The notes beneath the pieces were generated by a model. It did no database searches, was not told the origin of the DNA, and saw only the letters and a list, made by a program, of their open reading frames with translations. A program made the translations under genes and the position numbers. A stretch of DNA of 64,000 nucleotides from the NCBI RefSeq assembly GCF_023065955.2, contig NW_026622974.1, positions 31,527,718-31,591,717 of the forward strand, read 5' to 3'. The stretch comes from Ursus arctos. Lineage: Eukaryota; Chordata; Mammalia; Carnivora; Ursidae. Within the stretch, counting starts at the first letter, position 1. Each line of letters begins with the position of its first letter. Positions 46,546 through 57,334 of this stretch are shown one piece after another.

Positions 46546-47755
46546 ATAAAATTAAATGCAATGAAAGGATGGAATGTAAGTGTAAAAGTGAAAATTTAAA
46601 AAGATTTAAAAAAGAGTTGATAAAATAAGAAATTGGTTGAAAAAGGAAAGAGGAAAAAATTAAAATTGAAAGAGTGAAGTATCCTAGGAAAAAAACATAA
46701 ATTCTACATACTATTTTCCCCTAGTGCTGGAGTTTTGTAGTTCTCTATGACCGGTAAACTTGGTCTTAGTTGGATGTTCTTGATGATCTTCTGGGGGAGG
46801 GGCCTGCTGTGCTGATTCTCCCAAGTCTTTGCCCCATGCAGAATTGCATCCCCACCTTGCCAGGGGGCCATGTTAAGTAAGCTATTCCAGATTGCTCTAT
46901 GTCTTTTGCTCCCTGAAGTCTTTCCCAGATGCTTTAGCAGATAAGAATGAAAAGTCTCCAGCCCCAGAGCTGAGAGCTCAGAGCCCTACTCCTCAGTGTG
47001 CCCTCAGGGAAAAGCAGTCAATTACTCCTGTCTCCCTTGTTTCTAGCTGCACGCTGTGCTCACCCAGCCTTTGACCCAGTGTTTTTATTTCAGGTACACA
47101 GTCCTGTTTCAAGTCTCCAATCCCTGCAAACTCCTACAGCGTGCACCTGCGCCACTCCCCCCAGGGGAGGAAGGGGGGATCATGCCAGGGTTCTGCCACT
47201 TGCTGGGCCCCTGGTCACCCAACCACAGGACAGTTGGTGGTATATGGCAACCCTGAGCTAATAGCCCACTCGTGGGCTTGCTCATTGCAGCAGGCTTCCC
47301 CATTCTGATGTTTGGGAACTCTGCTGCCCTCAGGCCCCCTGGTCTTCTTGTTACCATGGGGATCCTAAGACCACACTGTCCCACCTAGGATTCCGCCCCA
47401 TTTTGCCGCCTGAGTCCTTTTAGGCAGGGACGTCCCTCACTGGAGCAGAATTCTAAAAGTTCTGATTTTGCTGTCCACTGCTACTTCACTTTCCAGTGCT
47501 GGCTGACGGAGACTTCCTCCCTCCACCCCCAGTTTATCTTCCCATGTATTGGGACTCACTTCTCCACACCTCCTACCTTGCAGAAAGTGATCGCTTTTCT
47601 ATTTGTAGAGCTGCAACTATTCCTTTAGATCTCTGGTTGAGTTCACAGGTATTCAGAATGATTTGATAGCTATGTAGCTGAATTCCTGGAACTAGATGAA
47701 ACTAAGGTCTCCTACTCCTCCACCACCTAGGACTCTCTCCCAACAATCTGCTTCT

Positions 47756-48411
47756 GATATCAAACTGCAAAGCTTCAAGCCAAGTACTTGGTGGTGTCCC
47801 CATCATAATAAGAAATGTTATCATCAATTTTAAAAAATCTTATCTTTTAAGGTTTTTTGCCAATATTCCTATTAAGAATTTATAACAGTCATTTCAATAT
47901 AAGCCTTTCTCTCACTATGTTAGGAGGTTTAAAAAAAAATAAGTATATGGGACTTTCTTTGTCTTACACTGGCAACATTTATCCTCTACCTATCTTCTTA
48001 TGAAGTACAAGAATGGTATGTCTTTCATCTTCAATAGAAGACTTTCAATTGCAAATTTGTCCCCATCTTTACTTTGAGAAATAGTATTAACTGGTACATT
48101 CATGAAGGTAAACATGCATGTTTAGTTTTTAATTTTTTTCTTTTTTACTACAAGACATATTCACTGCATGGTGAAAATTTTAATATGGTATATTCTGAGA
48201 GATTCTGCCAAAATGTAAGTCCCTTCTTAATGTTTCAGTGGTCTTCTCAATGTTTAGTAATTTCATTAACATGTGGTCTTCTTTAATCTTGTCTTACTTA
48301 TTACCTGGTGTTAAAAGGGTATAAAGTAATTTATAAGTTTGACAGAAGATTTTTTTCTTATTTGAATGTGTCAAATTTCTATCAGTCTCATTGAGTTTGA
48401 TTTCCATTCAG
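47756..48411. other. Unique-looking sequence
   Basis: No gene or repeat is recognised between the L1 TSD and the next SINE. Confidence 0.45.
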
Positions 48412-48426
48412 AAGTTATTGAGGCTA

Positions 48427-48626
48427 GGGGCGCCTGGGTGGCATAGCAGTTAAGCATCTGCCTTCGGCTCAGGGCGTGATCCTGGTGATCTGGGATCGAG
48501 CCCCACATCAGGCTCTTCTGCTATGAGCCTGCTTCTTCCTCTCCCACTCCCCCTGCTTGTGTTCCCTCTCTCGCTGGCTGTCTCTATCTCTGTCGAATAA
48601 ATAAGTAAAATCTAAAAAAAAAAAAA
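48427..48626 (+). mobile_element. SINEC (tRNA-Lys type) with perfect 15-bp TSD
   Basis: The SINE is full-length: head 'gggcgcctgggtggcatagc', 'catctgccttcggctcaggg', 'cctgcttcttcctctcccac', 'ctcgctggctgtctctatct', and a tail with AATAAATAAG and 15 A. The TSD aagttattgaggcta is at 48412-48426 and 48627-48641. It is near-consensus with a perfect TSD and a pure A tail, so one of the younger insertions in the window. Confidence 0.96.
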
Positions 48627-48641
48627 AAGTTATTGAGGCTA

Positions 48642-49092
48642 AATTAAATTACACTAAGTCAAGTCATGTCTATTTTTATTGGCTCATAGGAAAACAGAGT
48701 TGGAAGGAGGCTTAAAGGACACCAATTACTGTCCCAAAAACAGGCATGTCTTCTTCAGCTTAGTGAATGATCATTAAGACTCTATTTGAACATGACCAGA
48801 CATGAGGAACTTTGTATGGAGGACATGGTGATGTGCTACCAGACAATCTTCAATGGATGACTTATTGTCCAGCTGCCAGAGCGCTACTAGTAAATAGCCT
48901 TCGCCAAGGAATGCCTCACCTGCACAGAGCTGCCTTGACCAGTGTCCATTTCAGGATACCCACACTCGATGAAAGATATAGGAGTAAGAAGGACTAACTA
49001 TCCTGGCCCTACTGAAAACTATTCTGAAGGGCCGTTCGGCTTCCATTGCAGCTCAACTTCTCATGCAAAGTCCTTTTTAATCTCCCTACTTA
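48642..49092. other. Unique-looking sequence
   Basis: Nothing is recognised with confidence. 'agagttggaaggaggcttaa' near 48694 faintly recalls an ancient repeat. The overlapping frames at 48812-49130 have no support. Confidence 0.4.
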
Positions 49093-49107
49093 CCAAGAGC
49101 ACTTTTC

Positions 49108-49598
49108 TTTTTTATAAATTTTTAGTATAATTGACACACAATGTTATTTTGGATGTACAATATAGTGTTTTAATAAGTTTCAACATTATGCTATGCTCAC
49201 CACAAGTGTAGCTCCCATCTGCCACCATACAATACTATTACAATATCATTGACTACGTTCCCTATGCTGTGACTTTTAGTCCTGTCTTATTCATTCTTTA
49301 ACTGGAAGCTTGTATCTCCCACACTCCTTCACCTATTTTGCCCATTCCCCTACCCCCCTTCCCACTGGCAACCATCAGTTTGTTCTCTGTATTTATAGAG
49401 CTGTTTCTACTTTTCTTTGCTTATTAATTTGTTTCGTTTTCTTAGATTCCACATATGAGTGAAATATGTGGTATTGTCTTTCTCAATGTGACTTATTCCA
49501 CTTAGCATAATACCCTCTAGTTCCATCCACATTGTCACAAATAGCAAGATCTGATCCTTTTGCATGGCTGCATAATATTCCATTGTAAGGCTGGCTCG

Positions 49599-49652
<54 letters not shown>

Positions 49653-49999
49653 CACATCTTCCTTATCCATTCATCTATTGATGGACACTTAGGTTGCTTC
49701 CACATCTTGGCTATTGTAAAAAACACTGCAATAAACATAAGAATACATATATCTTTTTGAATTAGCATTTTCATTTTCTTTGGGTAAATATCCAATAGTG
49801 AAATTATTGAATCTTATGGTATTTCTATTTTTAATTTTTTGAGGGAACTTCAAATTGTTTTACATAGTGACTGTACCAACTTACATTCCCACCAACAGTG
49901 CATGACTAAGGGGTTAATATGCAAAATATATATAAAGAACTTATACAATACCAAAAAATTGAAAAAAAAAATGGGCAGAGGACCCAAATAGACATTTTT
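49108..49999 (-). mobile_element. Carnivore L1 fragment with 5' inversion and TSD
   Basis: From 49108 to about 49903 the sequence is antisense L1 3'UTR and ORF2 end ('tgctatgctcaccacaagtg', 'ccatctgccaccatacaata'). From about 49905 to 49999 it is sense ORF2 sequence from further upstream ('ggttaatatgcaaaatatat', 'atgggcagaggacccaaata'). The orientation switch inside one unit is the twin-priming signature. Flanks ccaagagcacttttc (49093-49107) and ccaaaagcacttttc (50000-50014) form a 15-bp TSD with one mismatch. The element is inactive. Confidence 0.87.
49599..49651. repeat. (CT)n(GT)n compound microsatellite in L1
   Basis: About 11 CT units pass into about 15 GT units at the ORF2 position homologous to the microsatellites at 2427 and 41286. 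Confidence 0.97.
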
Positions 50000-50138
50000 C
50001 CAAAAGCACTTTTCAATAAATTCCCTGCACACTAAACCCTGTCTCAGAGACTTAGCCTCGTCCATTGTTGGCTTTGTTTTCATCCTATCAAGCCCAAAAA
50101 TATGCCTTCTGCATTTTCACTTAGAGAATTTTCTCCTG

Positions 50139-50318
50139 GGGTACACCTGGGTGGCTCAGTCAGTTAAGCATTCCTATTCGATTTCAGCTCAGGTCATGAG
50201 ATCAAGCCCCACATTGGGCTCATGTGCTGGGCATGGACCCTGCTTAAGATTCTCCCTCTGTCCCTCTCCCCACCTCTCTCTCTCTAAGAAAAAAAGAAAG
50301 AAAGAAAAGAAAAGAAAA
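50139..50318 (+). mobile_element. Older SINEC subtype
   Basis: Head 'gggtacacctgggtggctca', 'tcagctcaggtcatgagatc', 'aagccccacattgggctcat', a TC-rich run and a GAAA-degenerate tail. A 7-bp exact repeat tctcctg at 50132-50138 and 50319-50325 may be the core of the TSD. The internal sequence differs from the copies at 14.2, 15.5 and 48.4 kb and fits an older, pan-carnivore subtype. Confidence 0.9.
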
Positions 50319-50509
50319 TCTCCTGTCCTCAGAAAAAACACAAATAGGAATGGAATATTCACTTGTTTGAAAATTCCTTTAAATATTTGACTTTGTTGGA
50401 ATTTCTTGAAACATAAAGAAATAATCAATATTACGACAGTATAACTACATCAATATTTACGTCAACATATAACTTGAAATTCTTTCTCTAAGTATTAAAA
50501 AAAGAAATT

Positions 50510-50700
50510 TACTACAGTGGAATATTACTCAGCCATAAAAAAGAATAAAACTTTGCCATTTGCTTAAACATGGGTAGACCTTGAGGCATTATGCTAAGTA
50601 ACATAAATCAGAAAGAGAAAGACAGATACTGTATGATCTCACTTAATGTGGAATCTAAAGAAGAAAAACCAAAAACAAAAACAAAGTGTACTGATACAGA
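50510..50700 (+). mobile_element. L1 ORF2-end/3'UTR fragment
   Basis: 'cagtggaatattactcagcc', 'attatgctaagtaacataaa' and 'gatctcacttaatgtggaat' are L1 sense landmarks. The piece is short, with no 3' end visible and no TSD. Confidence 0.8.
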
Positions 50701-50929
50701 AAATAAGAAATCTGAAAACACTTCCCACATCATTCTCTACTTGCCACTATCTTGAAATATTAAGATATATACTAAAAAAACAAACAAAAAATATAAAACA
50801 AACCCCAAAAAAACCTCTTCTGTGTGACAATTTTACATAGGTTTCTCCTCCCTAAAATATGCCTTAGTCTTTGCTTCTAAATAAACATATTTCCCCACCA
50901 TTTTAATCAATTTTCTTTAAGTTTAGATC

Positions 50930-51070
50930 GAGGTTTAAAATCTAATGACATCCTTACTAGTCACGTGGTCCTTGGTAAGTTTTTCAAACTCTGAGTCCCT
51001 ATTTTCTAATCCTAAAAATGTAAAAATACAGCCTACAAGTGTTTTTTGAGAAATAAATAAGCTATCCATG
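50930..51070 (+). mobile_element. MIR relic
   Basis: 'ttactagtcacgtggtcctt', 'ggtaagtttttcaaactctg', 'agtccctattttctaatcct' follow the MIR core on the plus strand. Confidence 0.6.
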
Positions 51071-51072
51071 TG

Positions 51073-51345
51073 AACTGACACAGTGGTTAAGAGCACTGAA
51101 GTCAGATGTCTGCATTTTAAATCCAATAAAGTTACTTAACTTTGTAAGAAATCATTTTTCCCATACATAGATTGGAGATAATAAGAGTACTTCCTTTATA
51201 GCTATGGCTATAAATTTTATATTTATATAAATGAAATAATCCACACAAATAATTTAATATAATGACTGCTTAACTATTATTAGCTGCTATTATTTTTTAA
51301 GAACCTGGAATACAACAGACACTCAATAATTGTTGGTGCTATTGC
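51073..51345 (+). mobile_element. MIR, near full length
   Basis: The 5' part is visible as 'acacagtggttaagagcact', 'gaagtcagatgtctgcattt'. The core follows as 'agttacttaactttgtaaga', 'agattggagataataagagt', and the 3' end as 'tggaatacaacagacactca', 'ataattgttggtgctattg'. It sits directly after another MIR in the same orientation. Confidence 0.72.
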
Positions 51346-52103
51346 TCTCCTCTCTATCACCAACAACTATATCTTTTACCTTTAACTATTCTCTATGGAA
51401 AGTATATATGTCCTTTCACTATCTTGTTCTTATGGGTAAGAGACATGAGTCTATGTTTTTTTGGCAAATAACCCTAATACCCTAATTTAAAACCTCTTTA
51501 ATGCTTTAGTCCAATTTTTTAGGATCTTTCTGAGGATTTTTTAGAAAACTTCATCCAGTTAAACACCATCCACTGGTGCTAAATGAGACCCAAGGTAGAT
51601 GGACAAATAAATGTATTTAACATTTACCTTAGGCAATTTTTCACATAGGCAGCTCATGTAATATTTTATTTAGCATAACCTTGATCTCTTTCTACCCAAA
51701 AGGTAAGTATTCTTGAATAGATATAATTTTTAAAGAATATAAGCATATTACTACATACTTTAATGATTCTCAAACAGCATGAATGGGATTTAGGAGGGGA
51801 AATGAAGTTTTTGTGATCCAACATAATCTTTTATAGCTCATCAGAGCTTTTACTGTGTCATTTTCTTTAACTCATACTCATTAAAGTTGCTTTATTTTTC
51901 TTTAATGAACTACTCTTACACAAAATTCCATAATCAGTCGTGCACTTTCAAAAATATGCCTTGTTATCAAGGCATGAGTTTACAAAAAGACAGTTATTCA
52001 GTGTTAGTACTTCAATCCCAATCTGACACAAACACTAAATCTTCCATTAGTCATAAATGTTCTCATTATTCTTGGCAAACCACTACGCACTATAAAAATA
52101 AGT
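51346..52103. other. Unique-looking sequence
   Basis: Nothing is recognised. The frame at 51887-52141 runs into the T-tract of the next SINE. Confidence 0.45.
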
Positions 52104-52115
52104 CAAATACCACTT

Positions 52116-52187
52116 TTTTTAAAGATTTTTTTTTTTTTTGAGAGAGAGCGTGTGCAACCCTCATGAGGTGCAGGAAGGGGAGGGGCA

Positions 52188-52227
<40 letters not shown>

Positions 52228-52350
52228 CTTAAGCAGGTTCCATGCTCAGCATTGAGCCAGAGGTGGTACTCCATCTCCTGATCCTGAGATCGTGACCTGA
52301 GCAGATATCAAAGTCGGCCACTTAACTGACTGAGCCACTCAGGTGCCCCA
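52116..52350 (-). mobile_element. SINEC, minus strand, with (GA)n expansion and 12-bp TSD
   Basis: The reversed SINE has a T-tract, 'gagagagagcgtgtgcaacc', then a GA run at 52192-52225. It continues with 'aagcaggttccatgctcagc', 'atcctgagatcgtgacctga', and the head 'gactgagccactcaggtgcc'. The TSD is caaataccactt at 52104-52115 and 52351-52362. The GA run is an expansion of the native TC-rich segment. Confidence 0.93.
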
Positions 52351-52362
52351 CAAATACCACTT

Positions 52363-52849
52363 ATTAATTCCACTTCAATTCAATAATGTTTTGACTTCAC
52401 AAATTTTCTTCAAAACTAGGAAAGGTGATTCTGAATTAAAATAAAAATTTTCATTTTCCCATCATGCTAAAATGTTTCAAATATTCTTGTGCTAAATGAC
52501 AGAACATTAATTTCAGAATGACAAGTACCCCCACAAACTTCATTATGCTAATACTAATTAAAATTTCTAACTTAGGGTAAAGTCAGATCAATCAGTTCAG
52601 AAACAGAGGCAGTTATTGTTATTGAACCTGGTAAAATGGAGATAGATTAATCAAACTTACATCTATACATGCATAGACTCTTTAAATAACTCTAGCTTCT
52701 AGATGCCTCAGTTTCCCATTTTATCAATAAGAAACAATATTCTTCCTCCTGACAAATTTGCAAGTTTGCTTTGAAAATGAGCCATTTCCATCAATTGTAA
52801 AATTAAAATTCCTCAACTAACAGGACTACATAAAATAAATATTGAGCTT
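52363..52849. other. Unique-looking sequence
   Basis: Nothing is recognised in this stretch. Confidence 0.45.
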
Positions 52850-54620
52850 GGGAAAAATATATAGAGAGGAAATACAAATGTGGAACTGCAAGGAGAAATA
52901 AGTCTGCTATTATATTTGGAAACTTCAACATCCTTCTTTCAGTAGGAATAATTCATATGGAATGCAGAATGCAACAAAAAAACCTAACTGTACTTATTAC
53001 AAATGTATAAAGCAACCTCACTGAAAGGGGTGAGGAAAAAGGTACTGACCTGAGTACATCTGGAAATGAATGGAATCTGTAAAACTAAAGTCAAAAGGAA
53101 CTGCACATAAGCATTGTACTCTAATTGATAAAGTTGTTCTCCTGGATGTACAGATTAACAATTCTGACGCTGCATACACGTACACTGAATTGAATAATTA
53201 GGTAAGTGGATGGCAGTGGGTGGGAGCCAGATTTCTCACTACTGGAGTGGAAATTCATAGACAGGTAAGGGGAAGAGGCTATAATGATCCATGTACTAAT
53301 GTATTAGAGTTGGAGACATCAATAAGAACTTGTATTTTACTGGTTACATAGAGAAATATGTGTGTCTGTATATGTAGGTTAGTATATACACATACATGTA
53401 TATACTCTGTCAGCTGTGGGGGCCTAGAAGCAATGGTATTCTAGTGGCAACAAGAATACCTAAGGCCCAGGGGTGCCTGGGTGGCTCAGTCAGTTGAATG
53501 TCTGACTCTTGATTTGGGCTCAGGTCATGGTGTTATGGTCTTGAGATGGAGCCCTGCATCAGGCTTTCACACTCAGCACAGAGTCTGATTGTCCCTCTCC
53601 CTCTGCTCCTCCCACTGCTCAGGTGCTTGCAAACTCGCTGTCTCTGAAGTCAATAAATAAATAAAAACTTAAAAAAAAAAAAAAAAAGAATACCTAAGTC
53701 CCAGATCTTGGTTTCTAATACCATTTTTCAGTAAAAGGAACTAGAGAAATGGCTGATTCTAGGACTGGAGCAGGAAATATACAAGGTAAGCTCTTACAGT
53801 GACAGAAAGTAAGTTTCTATGGAGTATTCCCAAAAAAGGCAAACCATAACGATAGGGGTATGTCAAACAGACACAAGAACCAACTGAAAGAGATTCTAGT
53901 GGCCAAAGTGGAATAACTTGAATAACAAAATTAAGTAGTTTTGGATTACAGCCCAAGTATATAATAAATATCCTGAGTCCACACTGATATAAATAAATGG
54001 TTAAATTAAATGGAGGAAAGACAAATCTCCCTTGCAGAAGAATTCTAAATAAATTTATATGGATAACTTCACCTTATGGGAGGGGAAGCAAAACTCCTGG
54101 CTCCTTAACTGTAGGCTGCCTGTAATAACTTCCTTGAAAAGAGTACAGTATGGAAAGGGAGAGAAAAGAGTAAGTTTAAAGTAGAGAAACCTAAAAACCA
54201 CTATTTCAGCCAGGTGATCAAGGTCCACATCAACGGTCATAAATCATGTTGACGGTATGCGACCTTGATATAATGAAATGAAAATGACACTTTACCTTTG
54301 TGATCTTCCTCCTGAAAACCCACAACCAGCTAATTAGGAGGAAAAGTTCAGAACAATTCCAACAAAGGGACGTCCTACAATACACCTGACTAGTACTCCT
54401 GAAAATAGCTAATGTCACCCAGAATAAAGCAAGTCTAAGAAACTGTCACAGCCAAGAGGAGCCTAAGAAGACAAAACAAATAAATGTAATGTGGTAACCT
54501 GGGTGGGACCCTAAAGCAGAAAAAAAAGTCATTTAATAAGGGATAAATGACATCGAAATGACCTGCTACTTTAATTACAATCAACAGACCCATGAAGCAA
54601 ATTGTAATAACCAAACTGAG
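52850..54620 (+). mobile_element. Old L1M-type 3' region, interrupted by a SINE
   Basis: The strongest match is 54350-54560: 'gacgtcctacaatacacctg', 'actagtactcctgaaaatag', 'aagaaactgtcacagccaag', 'aggagcctaagaagacaaaa', 'atgtaatgtggtaacctggg'. This is a well-known old L1 3'UTR stretch. Upstream text at 52960-53450 ('gttgttctcctggatgtaca', 'attctgacgctgcatacacg') probably belongs to the same element, with lower certainty. A SINE sits at 53471-53685. There is no coding capacity. Confidence 0.6.
53471..53685 (+). mobile_element. SINEC (older subtype) with 19-bp TSD
   Basis: Head 'gggtgcctgggtggctcagt', then 'ctgactcttgatttgggctc', 'tgagatggagccctgcatca', and tail 'aataaataaataaaaactta' plus A-run. 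Flanks are aagaatacctaaggcccag (53452-53470) and aagaatacctaagtcccag (53686-53704), 19 bp with one mismatch. Confidence 0.95.
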
Positions 54621-55524
54621 CTCAAAGTATGTACTGGGCCTTATGCCTTCACTGTTTAACAAAGAAAGCATGAAAATAAACCAACTAAATATTCAATTCA
54701 TGGGAAAACAAAATCCTAAAAAATAGAAATATAAGGAAAACAAGAGGGGAGAAGTAAAGTCTTAAATATATATATATTTTTAAATTCATGAGTAACAAAA
54801 GAAAAAATAGATCTGGCAAATAATCTAAATTTTATTTAAAACATGAACCAGACATACCTCCAGCAAGTTAGTTTACTTTAGTTTTGCTTTGTAAAGGAAA
54901 AACAATGGTATCCATAAGCAAAAGAAGAAATGGAATATAACAGATAAAATTGTATTGTTTTGCATTATAACAGGCAGACTGAGGGAACATGAAGCAATTT
55001 TAGATACAGACCCTGCCATGTACAACCTTATAAGTCAGCCCAGCAAGTATACAAATAACCTGTAGGTGAGACAACATTCATTAAGTATCACATGTATACT
55101 TATACTACAACTGTAAGGAGAGGCAGCTATATACAGGAGGAGAAACAAGATATGTTAGTAACAGGAAAGATGCATAAGGAGAAAGTTTCCAGAAGCAATG
55201 GATAATCAGTAAACCAAACCACACTGACATCAGGCACAATGGATTCAGCATAGATGGAAAGCCAGAGGGTCCCTCTCTGTACTACAGTCTCTGAAATGGA
55301 TATCAATTAAAAAGTGACTGGATGCCCAAGGTTTGTCAACAAAATAGCAGGTCAATTTTCAAAAGATAGAGGAAGAGAAAGGGAAAGGACAGGAGTAGAA
55401 AGACTAAGAAGTAGAACAAATACAATCTGGTTCCTTCTGAGGAAGCATCATCACAAGAATTCCATTCTGTTAGCTTTCGTAGACTCATCATTTTAGGACT
55501 GATGAGTACCTCAGAGATAATTTT
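54621..55524. other. Unassigned sequence
   Basis: No repeat or gene is recognised. It could include decayed continuation of the L1M. Confidence 0.4.
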
Positions 55525-55640
55525 CTGAATCCCCCTCGTTTTACACATGGGAAACACGTTCCTAGATGAGGAACAAGGAAAGTCACACATTGAAAAAGAA
55601 ATTCCAGACTCCAGTCTTACAGTACAGTTATTATTCCCTT
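55525..55640 (-). mobile_element. MIR3-like relic, antisense
   Basis: 'tgaatccccctcgttttaca', 'catgggaaacacgttcctag', 'aacaaggaaagtcacacatt' and 'ccagactccagtcttacag' loosely follow the reverse MIR3 core (ccattttacagatgaggaaac...aaggtcacacagc...ccagactccagtcc). Confidence 0.5.
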
Positions 55641-57334
55641 ATACGGTATAACCTCCTGCTGTTTATTCCAACAAAAGACAGGATACAAAGTAATGCTCCA
55701 TGATTTTTCAGTTTTTCATTTCTTTATGATATTTTTATTTTTTTATATTTTGAGCAGCACCTACATTGCTGCGGGGTAAGAGAAGAAAGGAAAAGAAAAA
55801 AAGGAAGCTGTTTTCAAACTCCATTTGGTTCAATTTCTACAGGGCTGTTTCTGCTGAACCCAAGACACTGGGAGTCTTGAATAGAAACAGTCTGACAAAG
55901 TGCTATCCTATAGGGACTTAGCACAACCATCCTGATTCTTATTCAAATATGTAAATCTCCTCGAAGCCCCCAGTAACAGAATGTAAATACAGTTTTTGCC
56001 TTTCAATACAAGATCAAGACACAACTTAAAGTTCTTTGTAATACTCCTAGCATCCCAGTCCCCAGGCCTCTGAGAGCACTTAAGGACACAAACCTGCCCG
56101 TGGCAGTGTTTCACAGTTCATTAAGCTGCAAGTAGGAAGTCATTCCAAGAGTCTGAACAGGTTCTTGATGAAAATATTGGTTAGGAAAATGATTGTGCCC
56201 TCATGCCGATCCATCACATCTGGTAGGAAAGGATTGTTACTTTATTTGCATTCCATGAACAATTAAAAAACTAATTTGCAGTTTGGGACAAAGAAATGTG
56301 AAACAGCAGTTGACTGACTGAAAGCTTCCCCATTAAGGAGTAAAACTGACTAAATTACTTTAAAGTACATTTTTCCCGTAAAAGCTGCATTAATGGAGTA
56401 ATTACTTTATGATTTACCCTTTGCAGTAAGTAATTTTGCAGAAACTGGGGGTGGAGGGAACTGTACCCTCGTGAAAAAGGTTAAAAGACATGAAAGAGAA
56501 GAGTTGTACAAAGATTGACTGGGCAAAGGAATCACCATAGACCCTAGGGGGAGGTGGAGAGGGAGGAAGAGAGAGAACAGAAGAAAGCTGACAAGTCGTG
56601 CCACAAACAGAAAAGAAGGCAACACAGGGGTGAAAGGAAGAAAAGCTCTTTGGCGGAAGATAGGAGGTGTGAGCACCATCATCAGTGGTGTTTCCTAGAG
56701 GACTGAACAGACTGGAGTTCGTACACACAGTGCCGTGTGTACGAAGATGTACTATTATCCTTCAGGCACAGGACTGATAGGGCAGATTCAGATTTTGTTG
56801 ACCTAAACAACTACGTTTTCCTTGGGAAATTTCTGACCTAATATATAGTATATTTCTTTCCTAACTGCTAAATAAAGTTACGTTGAGATAATTCTGCATA
56901 AAAGTGCCAGGAACTCAATTTCAGATGTGCTCATGTGTTCTAGAAGCAGTGGCTACATTGTATTACACTAAGTAGATCAGGAAGTGAGTTGAGAAGGAGG
57001 CAAGTTTGTTAGGAACAGGGTTTAACCCTATAGTAATGAACACAGGAAAATATAACCTGCTGAGTTACAATATAGGGTACACTCTAATTTTCAATATTTC
57101 CCCGAATCTGAGATTCCTTTTCCATTAATTAATCTAGGGAGAACGATCACAAGACCTGTATGCCACAATTTACATCCCTTCCAACCCATTTGCAGATGTT
57201 ACTAATTAATCACAGGGCCTCAGGCAGGATTCAGCTACATCACAGCATTCAACTGATAAGAGCTTGCAGGAGAGTCCAAAAAATCAGCTTCCCACCTGTG
57301 ATCTATTTGGTTATCTTCTGAGATACCTTACTCA
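55641..57334. other. About 1.7 kb of unique-looking sequence
   Basis: No gene or known element is recognised. The overlapping minus-strand frames at 56407-56728 are Pro/Ser/Phe-rich because of purine-rich DNA. A perfect 11-bp inverted repeat lies at 56718-56745. Confidence 0.45.
56718..56745. repeat. Perfect 11-bp inverted repeat, 6-nt loop
   Basis: The arms ttcgtacacac (56718-56728) and gtgtgtacgaa (56735-56745) are exact reverse complements around agtgcc. There is a CpG in each arm. No gene or transposon end is visible nearby, and function is unknown. Confidence 0.9.

Larger units (their letters stand above)
40860..47743 (-). mobile_element. Near full-length carnivore L1 with 12-bp TSD
   Basis: The direct repeat caatctgcttct at 40848-40859 and 47744-47755 brackets 6.9 kb of minus-strand L1. 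From right to left there is a 5'UTR beginning 'ctaggtggtggaggagtagg', ORF1 from 45923, ORF2 from 44952, and a 3'UTR ending 'ttgaatttaaataaaaaaat' in sense. The 5'UTR text matches the carnivore L1 type I remember from dog and panda ('aaagcgatcactttctgcaa'). Stops, indels and microsatellite expansions run throughout, so it is not retrotransposition-competent. It is the only copy here with both ends. Confidence 0.92.
45924..47743 (-). promoter_or_regulatory. L1 5'UTR with internal promoter region
   Basis: About 1.8 kb upstream of ORF1 is read on the minus strand. The outer part (46720-47743) is GC-richer. The inner part is A/T-rich and contains a roughly 220-bp partial tandem duplication: 'tgtattttggtctgtttgtt' occurs near 46108 and again near 46325. 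Carnivore L1 5'UTRs are known to be long, with a T-rich inner part. This region would have carried the element's sense promoter. Present activity is unknown, and CpG decay is likely. Confidence 0.75.
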
